Below, in pieces: positions 8,761 through 19,273 of a stretch of DNA of 61,271 bases. Each line of letters begins with the position of its first letter. Position 1 is the stretch's first letter. The stretch is from Paracoccus sp. S-4012 (GTDB taxonomy: Bacteria > Pseudomonadota > Alphaproteobacteria > Rhodobacterales > Rhodobacteraceae). A program made the position numbers and the translations under genes. The DNA is taken from positions 1 through 61,271 of the forward strand of contig NZ_WKKA01000016.1 of NCBI RefSeq assembly GCF_009674885.1. Reading direction: 5' to 3'. The notes under the pieces are model-generated. The model was not told the origin of the DNA, did not search any database, and worked only from the letters and a program-made list of their open reading frames with translations.

Positions 8761-9449
8761 CCGACTGGGCCGCCGGCTTCGCCGCCGCCGAGCCCGACCG
8801 CGCCGCGGCGCTGACGCTGCTGCCGGTCCGGCCGCGGCTGCGGATGCTGGCGCTGCTGGCGCTCGGGCATGAGCTGGACCGCGCGGCGCGAGCTTCGGCC
8901 GAGCCGATGCTGAACGAGATCCGGCTGCAATGGTGGGTCGAGGCGGTCGGGCGGCTGCCGCAGGGCGCGGCGCAGCACCCGCTGCTGGGGGTTCTGGCGG
9001 AGCACTGGCCGGGCGAGGGGGAGCGGCTTTCGACGCTCGTCGAAGGATGGCGGCTGCGCTGCGATCCGGCGCGGCCTGGATCGGCGGAGGCGGTCATGGC
9101 GGCGGTGGATGCGACCGCCGCGGCGCTCGCCTGGTTCGGCGCGACCAGGCTTGGGGCGGAGGTCGAGGCGCCGGTTCGGGCGCAGGGCCGCGCGCTCGGG
9201 GCGGCCGCGGTGCTGGCGCAGCTGCCGCCCGTTCTCGCGCCGGAGGTTGCGGCCATGGGGCGTGCGGGCGCGGCGGCGGCGGCGGCGCAGGCCCGCCTCG
9301 TGCCGCGATCGGCCGCCCCGCTCCTCTATGCCGGGCCGCTGGTCGGCCGTCGCCTCACCGGCAGCCCGCCACCCAGCGAGTTCGCCCGCCGCGCCGCCCT
9401 GCTGCGCTTTGCCGTAACGCGAGACTGGCGGATTTCGCTTCCGCGTTAG
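8757..9449 (+). CDS. Squalene/phytoene synthase family protein
   Basis: The start is the ATG at 8757, overlapping the cimA stop (ATGA), giving 230 residues. The segment MLNEIRLQWWVEAVGRLP is the family's conserved helix, but the two Asp-rich DxxxD prenyl-diphosphate motifs of true squalene or phytoene synthases are not evident. It is also shorter than the usual ~280-350 residues. It is better viewed as an NDUFAF6-like, non-catalytic member (in eukaryotes a complex I assembly factor). It is very alanine-rich in the C-terminal half. Context (cysS-cimA) gives no functional hint. Confidence 0.75.
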   Translation: MTDWAAGFAAAEPDRAAALTLLPVRPRLRMLALLALGHELDRAARASAEPMLNEIRLQWWVEAVGRLPQGAAQHPLLGVLAEHWPGEGERLSTLVEGWRLRCDPARPGSAEAVMAAVDATAAALAWFGATRLGAEVEAPVRAQGRALGAAAVLAQLPPVLAPEVAAMGRAGAAAAAAQARLVPRSAAPLLYAGPLVGRRLTGSPPPSEFARRAALLRFAVTRDWRISLPR

Positions 9450-9505
9450 CCGAATCTTAGCCTTCCCGTGCCAGTCTCCGCGACAGGCGGCGGACGGCAT
9501 GGCGC

Positions 9506-10591
9506 ATGAGCCATCGACAACCCTTCGCGAAGGCAAGGCCCGGCGCGCGTCCCGTCCGGGTGCTGCTGATCGACGATTCGCCCACGATGCGCCGCCTGAT
9601 CGCACTCTCGCTCGCCCGCGACCCGCGGATCGAGGTCGTGGGCGGCGCGGGCGGCGCTGCGGAAGCGCTTGAGAGGATCGCCTCGCTGCGGCCGGACGCG
9701 CTGACCCTCGACGTGGAGATGCCGGGCACCTCCGGCCTCGACCTGCTCGAGCAGCTGATGCGCGAGCGGCCGATGCCGGTGGTCATGGTTTCGTCCGCGA
9801 CGCAGGCGGGCAGCCATGCGGCGGTAACGGCCCTCGCGCTCGGGGCCGTCGATTGCGTGGCGAAGCCGAAAAGCTACATGGAGGAGGACTGTTTCGCAGG
9901 CCTCGCCGACAAGCTGGTGGTCGCGGCCGCCGCCAATCTCGGCGCCCCCCGCTGCCACTGGACCGGCCGCGCCACGCGCGCCCCGCCGCCGGCGCAGGAC
10001 TTCGACTGGAACGGATCCATCGTGCTGATCGGCGCCTCGACCGGCGGCATCGAGGCGGTCGGGCGGGTGCTGAGCGGCTTTCCCGCCGACGGCCCGCCCA
10101 CCGTGGTCATCCAGCACATGCCCGAGGGCTTCCTTGCCAGCTTCGCGGCGCGCCTTCAGGGCGGTGTCGCGCCCGAGGTGGTGCTGGCGCGCGAAGGTCT
10201 GCCCCTGCGGCGCGGCCGCGTGGCCATCGCGCCGGGCGGCGCCCATCACCTCGGGATTGCCGCCTCTGCCGAAGGGCCGGTCTGCCGCCTCCTGGCGCAG
10301 CCGCGCCGCAACGGTCACTGCCCCTCGGTCGATGTCACGTTTGAATCCGCCCTCACCCTCGCGCCCGCGGTCGTCGCGGCGCTTCTCACGGGGATGGGCC
10401 GGGACGGGGTCGCCGGGCTGGCCCGGCTGCGGCAGGCAGGGGCCGCCTGCCTCGCGCAGGACCGCGAAAGTGCGGTCGTCTGGGGCATGCCCGGCGCCGC
10501 CTGGACCTCGGGCGCAGCCGGCGAGCTTGTCGGCCTCGACGCCATGGCCGGGCGGCTGCTCGCGCTCACCTCACGCCGCGCGCGGGGATGA
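9506..10591 (+). CDS. cheB: Chemotaxis protein-glutamate methylesterase CheB
   Basis: A 361-residue two-domain protein. Residues ~17-130 form a response-regulator receiver (LLIDDSPTMRR, phospho-acceptor Asp69 in TLDVEMPGTSG, Lys at VAKPKS). Residues ~170-355 form the methylesterase with the catalytic triad Ser178 (LIGASTGGIEAV), His204 (IQHMPEGF) and Asp300 (GMGRDGVAG). It would demethylate or deamidate chemoreceptors when phosphorylated by CheA. No cheR, cheA, cheW or receptor gene lies in the window, so it is an orphan. It lies 56 nt after the squalene-synthase-like gene and ends 11 nt before the convergent eno stop. Confidence 0.93.
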   Translation: MSHRQPFAKARPGARPVRVLLIDDSPTMRRLIALSLARDPRIEVVGGAGGAAEALERIASLRPDALTLDVEMPGTSGLDLLEQLMRERPMPVVMVSSATQAGSHAAVTALALGAVDCVAKPKSYMEEDCFAGLADKLVVAAAANLGAPRCHWTGRATRAPPPAQDFDWNGSIVLIGASTGGIEAVGRVLSGFPADGPPTVVIQHMPEGFLASFAARLQGGVAPEVVLAREGLPLRRGRVAIAPGGAHHLGIAASAEGPVCRLLAQPRRNGHCPSVDVTFESALTLAPAVVAALLTGMGRDGVAGLARLRQAGAACLAQDRESAVVWGMPGAAWTSGAAGELVGLDAMAGRLLALTSRRARG

Positions 10592-10602
10592 GCGCGCGCC
10601 GC

Positions 10603-11946
<1,344 letters not shown>

Positions 11947-12630
11947 TCAGCCGACTTCGACGTCCACCCAGACCGGCAGGTGATCCGAGGCCCGCCGCGC
12001 ATCCTCGCCCGCCTCGACACCCTGGTCCAGCACCTCCAGCTGCGGCGAGAGGGCGAAACGGTCATAGCGCAGCTGTGGCCTCAGCGCGGGCCAGCTCGGC
12101 CCCGGCGAGATCAGCTGGAATCCCGCGAGCGCCTCGAGGCCCTTGGCGTCGGCCCATTCGTTGAAGTCGCCGGTCAGAACCGTCGGCTCCGCCCCGAGGC
12201 GCGCCGACTGCATCGCGAGGCGCGCCAGCTGCGCCCGCCGGGCGCTGCGCGTCAGCCCCAGATGGACGGCGACCATCGTGATCTCCGGCAGCATCGCCGC
12301 GACGGCGCCCCGCGGCTCCAGCCCCGGCAGTGGCAGCCGCCGCACGCGGACCTCGCGGGCGAGGTCGGGGCGCATCAGGATCGTCTGGCCATGCCAGCCG
12401 AGCGAGCTCTGGGTGGTTCCGGTCAGGTCAACCGGCACGAGGCCCGTCTCGCGCTCGATCAACGCGCGGGGCAGGGCCTCGGGACGGGCGCCGAAGCGGA
12501 AATCGACCTCCTGCAGCGCGATCGCGTCGGGGTCCACGGCCCGGATCGCGGCGAGGTTGCGCAGCGGGTCGTGCGGCCCGGTAATGCCGCGGCACTTGTG
12601 CAGGTTGTATGTCGCCAGCCTGAGCTTCAT
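11947..12630 (-). CDS. Endonuclease/exonuclease/phosphatase family protein
   Basis: I start at ATG 12630 ([16 protein letters not shown]) because it overlaps the selO stop by one base (TGATG) and matches the family's usual first strand; an upstream in-frame start would add an implausible Arg-rich leader. The 227-residue protein has the metal-dependent DNase I/phosphatase fold signatures: ATYNLHKC, DAIALQEVD (metal-binding Glu), VAVHLGL, LTGDFNEWAD and a terminal RRASDHLPVWVDVE (Ser-Asp-His). Substrate is unknown; relatives include phospholipid headgroup phosphodiesterases and nucleases. It is likely cotranscribed with selO. Confidence 0.85.
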   Translation of the reverse strand: MKLRLATYNLHKCRGITGPHDPLRNLAAIRAVDPDAIALQEVDFRFGARPEALPRALIERETGLVPVDLTGTTQSSLGWHGQTILMRPDLAREVRVRRLPLPGLEPRGAVAAMLPEITMVAVHLGLTRSARRAQLARLAMQSARLGAEPTVLTGDFNEWADAKGLEALAGFQLISPGPSWPALRPQLRYDRFALSPQLEVLDQGVEAGEDARRASDHLPVWVDVEVG

Positions 12631-14036
12631 CACGTCCCGCAGAAGGTGGCGCGCACGCGCTCCTGCGGCGCGGGAGCGCGGGCGAAGTCGTCCCACTCGG
12701 CCCGATCCTCGCGCGGGTGGGTCACCGCGTCAAACAGCGCGTGGAAGGGCGCGCGGTCCCCTTCGCGGGCGGCGTCGATGACCGCCTCGATGCGGTGGTT
12801 GCGGGGGATGCGGCGCGGGTTGGCGGCGGCCATCAGCGCAGCATCGGGCTGCCCGCGGCGGCGCCATTCGGCGGCCCAGGCGTCGAACCGGGCCGGGTCG
12901 CGGAACTCGTCGCGCGCGGTGCCGTCGGCGAGGCCGGCGAAGGTGCGGGTGAAGTCGGCCTCTCCGCCCGCCATGACGACCAGCAGCCGCTCGGCCAGGG
13001 CGCGGTCCTGCTCGCGCGGGTCGGCGATGCCGAGCTTGGCGGCGAAGCGTTCCAGCCAGGCGGCCTCGTAGGCCTCGGGGAAGCGGTGGACGGATTCGGT
13101 CGCGGCCTCGATCGCCGCCTGCCGCTCGCCCATCAGCGGGATCAGGCAGGTGGCGAACTGCGCGAGGTTCCAGACCGCGATCTGCGGCTGGTTGATCCAG
13201 GCGTAGCGGCCGCCCTGGTCGATGGACGAAAACACCGTCTCGGGGTGGAACACGTCCATGAAGGCGCAGGGGCCGTAGTCGATGGTCTCGCCCGAGACCG
13301 CCATGTTGTCGGTGTTCATCACCCCGTGGATGAAGCCGAGGGCCATCCACTGCGCCACGGTGCGCGCCTGCGCCGCGACCACCGCGTCGAGGAGGCCCAG
13401 CGGCCCGTCCGCCTCCGGGTAGTGGCGGGCGATCACGTGCTCGGTCAGCGCCCGCAACGCGTCGGTGTCCTGACGGACGGCGAAGAACTGGAAGGTGCCG
13501 ACGCGGATATGGCTCGACGCCACGCGGGTCAGGATCGCGCCGGGGAGGGGGGTTTCGCGGAACACCGGTTCGCCGGTCGCCACGGCGGCAAGCGCGCGGG
13601 TCGTGGGCACGCCCATCGCGGCCATGAACTCCGAGACGATGTATTCGCGCAGCACCGGCCCCAGCCAGGCCTTGCCGTCGCCGCCGCGCGAGAAGGGGGT
13701 GCGGCCGGAGCCCTTGAGCTGGATGTCGAAGCGCGCGCCGTCCGGCGCCACGACCTCGCCCAGCAGCAGCGCGCGGCCGTCGCCGAGTTGCGGAACGAAG
13801 CCGCCGAACTGATGACCGGCATAGGCTTGGGCAAGGGGGGCCGCGCCCTCGGGCACGGCGTTGCCCGCGAGCACTGCAAGGCCCTCGTCCGACGCGAGCC
13901 AGTCCGCGTCGAGGCCGAGACGGGCGGCGAGCGGGCGGTTCAGCGCCAGAAGCTCCGGTCCCGGCACCGCGGTCGGCGGCTGGCGGGCGAACATGCGCTC
14001 GGGCAGGCGGGCGTAGCTGTTGTCGAAATGGATCAT
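12630..14036 (-). CDS. selO: Protein adenylyltransferase SelO (YdiU family)
   Basis: A 468-residue SelO/YdiU pseudokinase that AMPylates protein Ser/Thr/Tyr residues with ATP and is linked to redox homeostasis. Visible family segments are the start [31 protein letters not shown] (ATP-binding), [56 protein letters not shown] (catalytic Asp and metal ligands) and [19 protein letters not shown]. Bacterial SelO usually ends before a selenocysteine/cysteine; here the chain ends RVRATFCGT, with the conserved Cys three residues from the end. Length is typical (~470-490). Confidence 0.93.
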   Translation of the reverse strand: MIHFDNSYARLPERMFARQPPTAVPGPELLALNRPLAARLGLDADWLASDEGLAVLAGNAVPEGAAPLAQAYAGHQFGGFVPQLGDGRALLLGEVVAPDGARFDIQLKGSGRTPFSRGGDGKAWLGPVLREYIVSEFMAAMGVPTTRALAAVATGEPVFRETPLPGAILTRVASSHIRVGTFQFFAVRQDTDALRALTEHVIARHYPEADGPLGLLDAVVAAQARTVAQWMALGFIHGVMNTDNMAVSGETIDYGPCAFMDVFHPETVFSSIDQGGRYAWINQPQIAVWNLAQFATCLIPLMGERQAAIEAATESVHRFPEAYEAAWLERFAAKLGIADPREQDRALAERLLVVMAGGEADFTRTFAGLADGTARDEFRDPARFDAWAAEWRRRGQPDAALMAAANPRRIPRNHRIEAVIDAAREGDRAPFHALFDAVTHPREDRAEWDDFARAPAPQERVRATFCGT

Positions 14037-14083
14037 CGCAGGGCCTCGCGGGTCGGCGGTTCCCTGTGATCTAGGTAGCCCGA

Positions 14084-14106
14084 GGCCCCGGCGGAAGGCC
14101 GGGGCC
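14084..14106 (-). terminator. GC-rich stem-loop after iorB
   Basis: A perfect 9-bp stem (GGCCCCGGC / GCCGGGGCC) with a 5-nt loop lies between the iorB stop and the selo start. There is no T tract, so it may be a weak terminator or an mRNA 3'-end stabiliser. Confidence 0.4.
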
Positions 14107-14115
14107 GCTGGCGCC

Positions 14116-15747
14116 TCAGCCGGTGAAGCTGCGGATGGTGGCGAGCGCGCCGTCCAGCTCCTTGCCCTTCTCGTCGCGAAGCGCCGCCTCGATCAGCCGC
14201 CGCGCCCAGTCGGCAGCGTCCTCGCGGCCCGCGACAAGGGTGATGCCGTCCATCACGCGGGCGAACTTGCCGTGGCCGCGGGCGTGGGTGTCGGAGTAGC
14301 CCTTCACCAGCCGCTGCGCCCGCAGCGTCTCGACCCCGAGGTCGTAGTCGGTCGTCGCATGGCGCAGCGCGGCGTCGAGCCAGCGTTCCCGATGCGCCGC
14401 CTCCTGCGCGTGGCGCAGCGTCCGCAGCCGCCACCCCTGCATCCCGCCGAGCGCGTAGAGCATCGAATGCGCCACGATCCCGTCCGAGCGGAAGCGCCGG
14501 CCGCGGTTGAAGAGGCGGTCGATGATCCGCATCGCGCGCGGACTGGCCTCGGCGCGGCGGCCCATGCCAGCCGGGAACATGCCCACGATCTCCTCGGCGC
14601 GGGGGTGCATGAACTCGGTCAGATGGAGCGACTGGCCATCGCGGCGGCGCATCTCGCGGTCGATGCGGGCGAAGCGCTGCGGCCGGGTCTTCAGCTCGGC
14701 CACGCGGATCACGTCGTCATAGGCCATCGCGTTGGCCAAGTATTTCGCTGCCGTGGCGGTGAGCCGCCAGCCCTGCGCCTCGCTGTCGGTGGACAGCACC
14801 CGGCCGAGCGTGTCGAGATAGTCGCGGCCGTAGGCGCAGTCCTGGAACTCGACCACCTTGCGAAGCCCGGCCCGCGCCATGTCGCGGACCTCGGGTGGCA
14901 GGGCGTCCACGCGAGCCGAGAGCGCGGCCCAGTCCTTCATCGCGGCCTTTGGGCCCGCGACCGGCATCGGCGGGGGCGGCGGCGCGTCGCCCGGCATGGA
15001 GCCGAGCTGGGTCGGGATCGCCGCGTCGAAGCCAGACTGCGGGCTGACGGGGTAGGCGCCCTCGGGCCGCTCATCCTCCTCGATGCCGCGGATCGCGGCG
15101 TCGGCGGCGGCGTTGAAGGCGCGCAGGCTGGCCTCGACGCCCTTGCCACCGGCGCGGATCGCCTCCTCGAAGGCCTCGCGCGGGAAGGGCAGCGCGCCCG
15201 AGCCCGCGAGCGCGCCGAAGAGCGAGGCGGAGATGACCGAGCCCAGATCGACGGCCATGCGGTCCATGTCGAACATCACCAGCCGGCGGGCGGCGATGCG
15301 GGCCGCGGCCTCGACTTCCTCGGCATTGGCGATGCCGTCGCCGGGCACGATCTTCTCGGTCACGGCGAGCGCCCGCTGGGTCGAGGCGATCAGCGTGGTG
15401 CGATCGGGGGTGACGAAGCCGCGCATGATCGCGCGCCCGGCCTCCATCATCTCGGCGGCGATCAGGATGTCCACGTCGCCCGGCGCGGGGGACAGCGCGA
15501 AGACCGGGATCGGGCCACCGGGCGCGACCGGGGCCATCTCGACATAGTAGATCGTGGCCCCGGTCCGCTGCGCCACGCCCGCGACCGAGGTCGCCTGGGC
15601 GGCATAGCCGTTGCGGCGCGCGAGATCCTCGATCCAGTTGGTCAGCACGCCGCCGCCCTGGCCGCCCACCGCGAGGACGGCCAGCTTGATGACGCCCTCG
15701 AGCGCGGGGTCCTGCGGCTGCGGGGCGAAGCGTTCGGCGAGGGTCAT
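14116..15747 (-). CDS. iorB: Indolepyruvate ferredoxin oxidoreductase beta subunit, extended form
   Basis: The start is the ATG at 15747, which overlaps the iorA stop (ATGA). The 543-residue protein begins [14 protein letters not shown] and then [20 protein letters not shown], the gamma-domain signature of 2-oxoacid:ferredoxin oxidoreductases (residues ~20-210). A C-terminal ~330-residue region, including [19 protein letters not shown] and [20 protein letters not shown], corresponds to the DUF6537-type extension seen in alphaproteobacterial homologues. Archaeal IorB is only ~200 residues. It works with IorA to oxidatively decarboxylate indolepyruvate or other aryl-pyruvates to acyl-CoA. Confidence 0.85.
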   Translation of the reverse strand: MTLAERFAPQPQDPALEGVIKLAVLAVGGQGGGVLTNWIEDLARRNGYAAQATSVAGVAQRTGATIYYVEMAPVAPGGPIPVFALSPAPGDVDILIAAEMMEAGRAIMRGFVTPDRTTLIASTQRALAVTEKIVPGDGIANAEEVEAAARIAARRLVMFDMDRMAVDLGSVISASLFGALAGSGALPFPREAFEEAIRAGGKGVEASLRAFNAAADAAIRGIEEDERPEGAYPVSPQSGFDAAIPTQLGSMPGDAPPPPPMPVAGPKAAMKDWAALSARVDALPPEVRDMARAGLRKVVEFQDCAYGRDYLDTLGRVLSTDSEAQGWRLTATAAKYLANAMAYDDVIRVAELKTRPQRFARIDREMRRRDGQSLHLTEFMHPRAEEIVGMFPAGMGRRAEASPRAMRIIDRLFNRGRRFRSDGIVAHSMLYALGGMQGWRLRTLRHAQEAAHRERWLDAALRHATTDYDLGVETLRAQRLVKGYSDTHARGHGKFARVMDGITLVAGREDAADWARRLIEAALRDEKGKELDGALATIRSFTG

Positions 15748-17906
15748 GCTGCGGCCTCGAAGGTGAGCCGGCGGGCGGCGCGGCGGCGGGCGAGGCGGTT
15801 GCGCCATTTCGCGCGCACCCCGTCGAGCCAGACCTCGAAGCGGCCGGGATTGTGGACGATGTCGGCGCGGTAGAAGCTGGGGCAGAGGACGGCGGCGTCC
15901 GCGACCTCGCCGCAGTTGCCGCAGCCGACGCAGCTCTGGTCGATCGCCGCCACCGGATCGTCGCGCAGCGGGTCGTCGAGCTTCTTGAGGCCCAGCGACG
16001 GGCAGCCCGACAGCCGCATGCAGGCGTGGTCGCCGGTGCAGACGGCCTCGTCGACGCCGAAGCGCGGCGCCTCGACCCGGCGGCCCTCCTTGATCGCCTT
16101 GGCGCGCAGCGGCTTTTCGCGGCGCTGCTTGTTCAGCATGCATTCGCTGCTGGCAACGATCACCCGCGGCCCCGGCGCATCGGTGGTCAGCGCCTCGCGC
16201 AGCGTGTCGCGCATGCGCTTGACGTCATAGGTGCGGTCGATCTGCCGGATCCACGGCACGCCCACCCCGGCCAGCGCGCGGGTGATGGGGTTCTTGGTGG
16301 ACTTCGTCGCGTTGTCGGCGCGGCTCGACAGCACGTCCTGCCCGCCCGTTGCGGCCGAGTAGAAGTTGTCCACGATGATCGCCACGCCGTCCGACTTGTT
16401 AAAGACCATGTTGCCGATCGAGGTCGAGAGCCCGTTGTGCCAGAACCCGCCGTCGCCCACGATCGAGATCGGCCGCCGCGCGCCCGGTCCCGCCTTGGCG
16501 CCCGCGTCGAAGGCCGCGTTGCTGGCGGGGCCGAGGCCGTAGCCCATGGTCGAGCCGCCGATCTCGAAGGGCGGCAGCGTGGCGAAGAGATGGCAGCCGA
16601 TGTCGGCGGTGATCTGGTGCTGGCCCAGCTCCTCCTCGACCAGCTTCATGGCGGCGAAGATCGGCCGTTCGGGGCAGCCGGTGCAGAAGCCTGGCGGGCG
16701 GATCGGCACGGTCTTGCTGAGGTCCGGGATCGCGACCGCCGGCGTGTTCGGCGCGCGACCGATCGCGGGCAGCAGGTCGGGCGCGGCCTCGCGCAGGAAG
16801 CCCTGCACCGCGTCGATCAGCACCTGCCCGGTATATTCCCCGGCCATCGGCAGCAGGTCCTTGCCGTGCAGCCGCGTCTCCGAACGGGCGCGGTAGAGCA
16901 TGGTCGAGAGCATCTGCTCGATGAACTCGGGCTGGCCCTCTTCCACGACCAGCACCGCCTCCTTGCCCTCGCAGAAATCGAGGAACTCGTCCTTGACCAC
17001 CGGATAGGTGACGTTGAGGACGTAGAGCGGGATCTGGCTGTTGCCGTAGAGGTCGGCGAGGCCGAGGCGCTGCAGCGCGCGGATCACGCCGTTATACATG
17101 CCGCCCTGAAGCACGATCCCCACGGGCGCGTCCTTCGGCCCGAACTGCTCGTTCAGCCCGTTCTCGACGATGAACTTCTCGGCCGCGGGCCAGCGCTCCT
17201 CGATCTTCTCCTTCTCGTGCTTGAAGGACATCGGCGGCAGCACCACGCGGCTGAAGTCGCGCTTGGGGTTGGCGAGCGCCTCGCCCACGGTCAGCGGCGG
17301 GCGGATGTTGTCGCGGGTCTCGAAGCTGCCGGTGACGTGGCAGCCGCGGATGCGGACCATCATCATCACCGGGGTGGAACTGGCTTCCGAGAGCTGGAAG
17401 CCGTCGCCGACCGCCTTCACGATCGAGGGCAGGTTCGGGCGCGGGTCCATCAGCCAGATCTGGCTTTTCATGGCGAAGGGATGCGAGCGCTCCTGCATGA
17501 TCGAGGAGCCCTCGCCATAATCTTCGCCCACGATGATGAGCGCGCCGCCCTTCACGCCCGAGGACGACAGGTTCGCGAGCGCGTCGGAGGCGACGTTGAC
17601 GCCGACCGCGCCCTTGAAGGCGACGGCGCCGCGGATCGGGTAATGGACCGAGGCCGACAGCATGGCCGCGGCCGCGGCTTCCGAGGCGTTGGCCTCGAAG
17701 CGCACGCCGTATTCGGTCATCAGCTCCTCGGCATCGGCGAGGACGTCCATCAGGTGGCTGATGGGGGCGCCCTGATAGCCGCCGACATAACCGACGCCGT
17801 TCTCCAGCAGCGCCTTGGTCAGCGCGAGGATGCCCTCGCCGGTGAATGTGTCGCCCGCACCTTTCCGCAGGTGCTCGACCTCGGCCTTGAAGGAACGTTC
17901 GGCCAT
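15744..17906 (-). CDS. iorA: Indolepyruvate ferredoxin oxidoreductase alpha subunit
   Basis: A 720-residue protein with pyrimidine (N-terminal, VGYVGGYQGAPISHLMD) and TPP-binding (middle, FCTGCPERPIFAAMKLV, ADIGCHLFATLPPFEIGG, GDGGFWHNGLSTSIGN) domains of 2-oxoacid oxidoreductases. The C-terminus carries two cysteine clusters for [4Fe-4S] centres: CTGDHACMRLSGCPSL and CVGCGNCGEVADAAVLCP. It converts aryl pyruvates from aromatic amino acids to aryl-acetyl-CoA with ferredoxin reduction. It is coupled to iorB (ATGA overlap) and lies 10 nt after marR in one operon. Confidence 0.93.
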   Translation of the reverse strand: MAERSFKAEVEHLRKGAGDTFTGEGILALTKALLENGVGYVGGYQGAPISHLMDVLADAEELMTEYGVRFEANASEAAAAAMLSASVHYPIRGAVAFKGAVGVNVASDALANLSSSGVKGGALIIVGEDYGEGSSIMQERSHPFAMKSQIWLMDPRPNLPSIVKAVGDGFQLSEASSTPVMMMVRIRGCHVTGSFETRDNIRPPLTVGEALANPKRDFSRVVLPPMSFKHEKEKIEERWPAAEKFIVENGLNEQFGPKDAPVGIVLQGGMYNGVIRALQRLGLADLYGNSQIPLYVLNVTYPVVKDEFLDFCEGKEAVLVVEEGQPEFIEQMLSTMLYRARSETRLHGKDLLPMAGEYTGQVLIDAVQGFLREAAPDLLPAIGRAPNTPAVAIPDLSKTVPIRPPGFCTGCPERPIFAAMKLVEEELGQHQITADIGCHLFATLPPFEIGGSTMGYGLGPASNAAFDAGAKAGPGARRPISIVGDGGFWHNGLSTSIGNMVFNKSDGVAIIVDNFYSAATGGQDVLSSRADNATKSTKNPITRALAGVGVPWIRQIDRTYDVKRMRDTLREALTTDAPGPRVIVASSECMLNKQRREKPLRAKAIKEGRRVEAPRFGVDEAVCTGDHACMRLSGCPSLGLKKLDDPLRDDPVAAIDQSCVGCGNCGEVADAAVLCPSFYRADIVHNPGRFEVWLDGVRAKWRNRLARRRAARRLTFEAAA

Positions 17907-17916
17907 CGGGACCTCC

Positions 17917-18399
17917 TCAGGGTTTGTCGTGCAGGTTGGCGAGCATCTTCTGCAGCGTGGCGGTGAAGGCCGCGCGCTCGCGCGGCGGGATGCCGTGGAA
18001 CAGGTCCTCGGCGGCCTGCGCCATGCTGGGCCAGAACCGCTCGAATGTCGTCCGGCCGGCGGCGGTCAGGTAGACGCGCACCGCGCGGCTGTCCTCCTCA
18101 TGCGCCTCGCGGCGGATCAGCCCCTCGGCCGCGAGCGCATCGAGCGCGCGGCTGAGGGTGGATTGCTCGGTCACGGTGTAGCCCGCGAGTTCGCGGATCA
18201 GCGGGCCGTCGATCACCGACAGCACCGCGAGCGCCCGCATCTTGGGCGTGGTCCAGCCGAGGCGGGCCATCTCGGCCCGCAGCCCGGCGTTGTAGCGGCC
18301 CATCAGGCGGTTCATCAGGTAGGGCGCGAAGCCGTCGAGGCCGATCGCCGCCAGTGCGCCGGCCTCCGCCTCGCGTTCCTCCAGACGCACCGCCCGCAT
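17917..18399 (-). CDS. MarR-family transcriptional regulator
   Basis: A 160-residue winged-helix regulator. The DNA-binding core is visible as IRELAGYTVTEQSTLSRALD with the wing EEDSRAVRVYLTAAGR. Helices at both ends (GLDGFAPYLMNRLMGRYNAG; AAFTATLQKMLANLH) form the dimerisation domain. It is encoded between the cyclase (5 nt upstream) and iorA (10 nt downstream), so it is almost certainly an autoregulating repressor of this operon responding to an aromatic acid. The effector is unknown. Confidence 0.88.
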   Translation of the reverse strand: MRAVRLEEREAEAGALAAIGLDGFAPYLMNRLMGRYNAGLRAEMARLGWTTPKMRALAVLSVIDGPLIRELAGYTVTEQSTLSRALDALAAEGLIRREAHEEDSRAVRVYLTAAGRTTFERFWPSMAQAAEDLFHGIPPRERAAFTATLQKMLANLHDKP

Positions 18400-18404
18400 G
18401 GCCG

Positions 18405-19199
18405 TCAGCCCCGCGCCACGAGGGCGAGGGCGCGGATCGGCGAGCCGGTGCCGCCCTCGATCTTCAGCGGCGCCGCGATCAGGATCGCGCCCTTCGCCGG
18501 CAGCCGGTCGAGGTTGGCGAGCGATGCCAGGCCGAAGCGGTTCGCCTTGTGCAGAAGGTTGTGCGCCGGGAAGGGCGGATGCATCGCGCCGGCCTGGCCC
18601 GCGTCAGTGCCGATGCACTGCGTGCCCCAGCCGACGATGCCCTTGCCGACGAGATACTCGATCACCTCGGCAGTCGGACCTGGCGTGTGCGGCCCGGTCG
18701 AATCGGCATTGAGGAAAGCTGCCTCGTCATTGGCGAAGCGGTCCCAGTCGGTCCGCATGACGACCCACTCGCCATTCCCGATCTCGCCGTGCTCGGCCTC
18801 CCAGGCCTTCACGTGGTCGACCGTCAGCAGGAAATCGGGATTCTCGGCCGCCTCCTTCGAGCAGTCGATGACGTTGACCGGCGCGACCAGCCGCTGCACC
18901 GGCAGGGTGTCGGTGAAGCCGTCCTGATAGTCCCGGCCCGTGATCCAGTGGTGCGGCGCGTCGAAATGGGTGCCGCTGTGCTCGCCGACCTTCAGCCAGT
19001 TCCAGGCCCAGAGCGGGCCATCCTTGTCGTATTCGCTGATCTTGTGGACCTCGATCTTCGGCGTGTCCTTGGCGAGTTCCGGCGGCAGCTTCAGCAGCGG
19101 CGTGTCGGGGCCGAGCACGCCCGAGCAGTCCACGACCTCGATTCCCCCCGAGATCAGCATTTTCGCGAGATCGTCCAGCACCTTCACCGAAGCCATCAT
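18405..19199 (-). CDS. Cyclase family protein (kynurenine-formamidase-like)
   Basis: A 264-residue metal-dependent hydrolase of the Cyclase/KynB superfamily. The signature HSGTHFDAPHHWITGRD (HxGTHxDxPxH) supplies the metal ligands, and VVMRTDWDRF and GTDAGQAGAMHPPFPAHNLL are further family pieces. Its place as the first gene of the marR-iorA-iorB operon suggests hydrolysis of an aromatic amide, lactone or similar intermediate, but the substrate cannot be read from sequence. The start has tandem ATGs (19199, 19196) after a strong GGGAGGGA ribosome site. Confidence 0.85.
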   Translation of the reverse strand: MMASVKVLDDLAKMLISGGIEVVDCSGVLGPDTPLLKLPPELAKDTPKIEVHKISEYDKDGPLWAWNWLKVGEHSGTHFDAPHHWITGRDYQDGFTDTLPVQRLVAPVNVIDCSKEAAENPDFLLTVDHVKAWEAEHGEIGNGEWVVMRTDWDRFANDEAAFLNADSTGPHTPGPTAEVIEYLVGKGIVGWGTQCIGTDAGQAGAMHPPFPAHNLLHKANRFGLASLANLDRLPAKGAILIAAPLKIEGGTGSPIRALALVARG

Positions 19200-19236
19200 T
19201 CCCTCCCTCGAATGGTTCGGGCGAGAGTAGCGCGGC

Positions 19237-19254
19237 TATGTGCAAATGCAACTA
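19237..19254. promoter_or_regulatory. Candidate MarR operator upstream of the cyclase operon
   Basis: The 75-nt gap before the cyclase contains TATGTGCAAATGCAACTA, an imperfect dyad (ATGTGCA-AA-TGCAACT, 5 of 7 positions symmetric) in an otherwise GC-rich context. MarR proteins commonly bind such AT-rich TTGCA/TGCAA dyads. It lies ~40 nt before the ATG, where it would overlap a promoter. No binding evidence is available. Confidence 0.4.
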
Positions 19255-19273
19255 TTTTCTGACGCGGCGTCCG

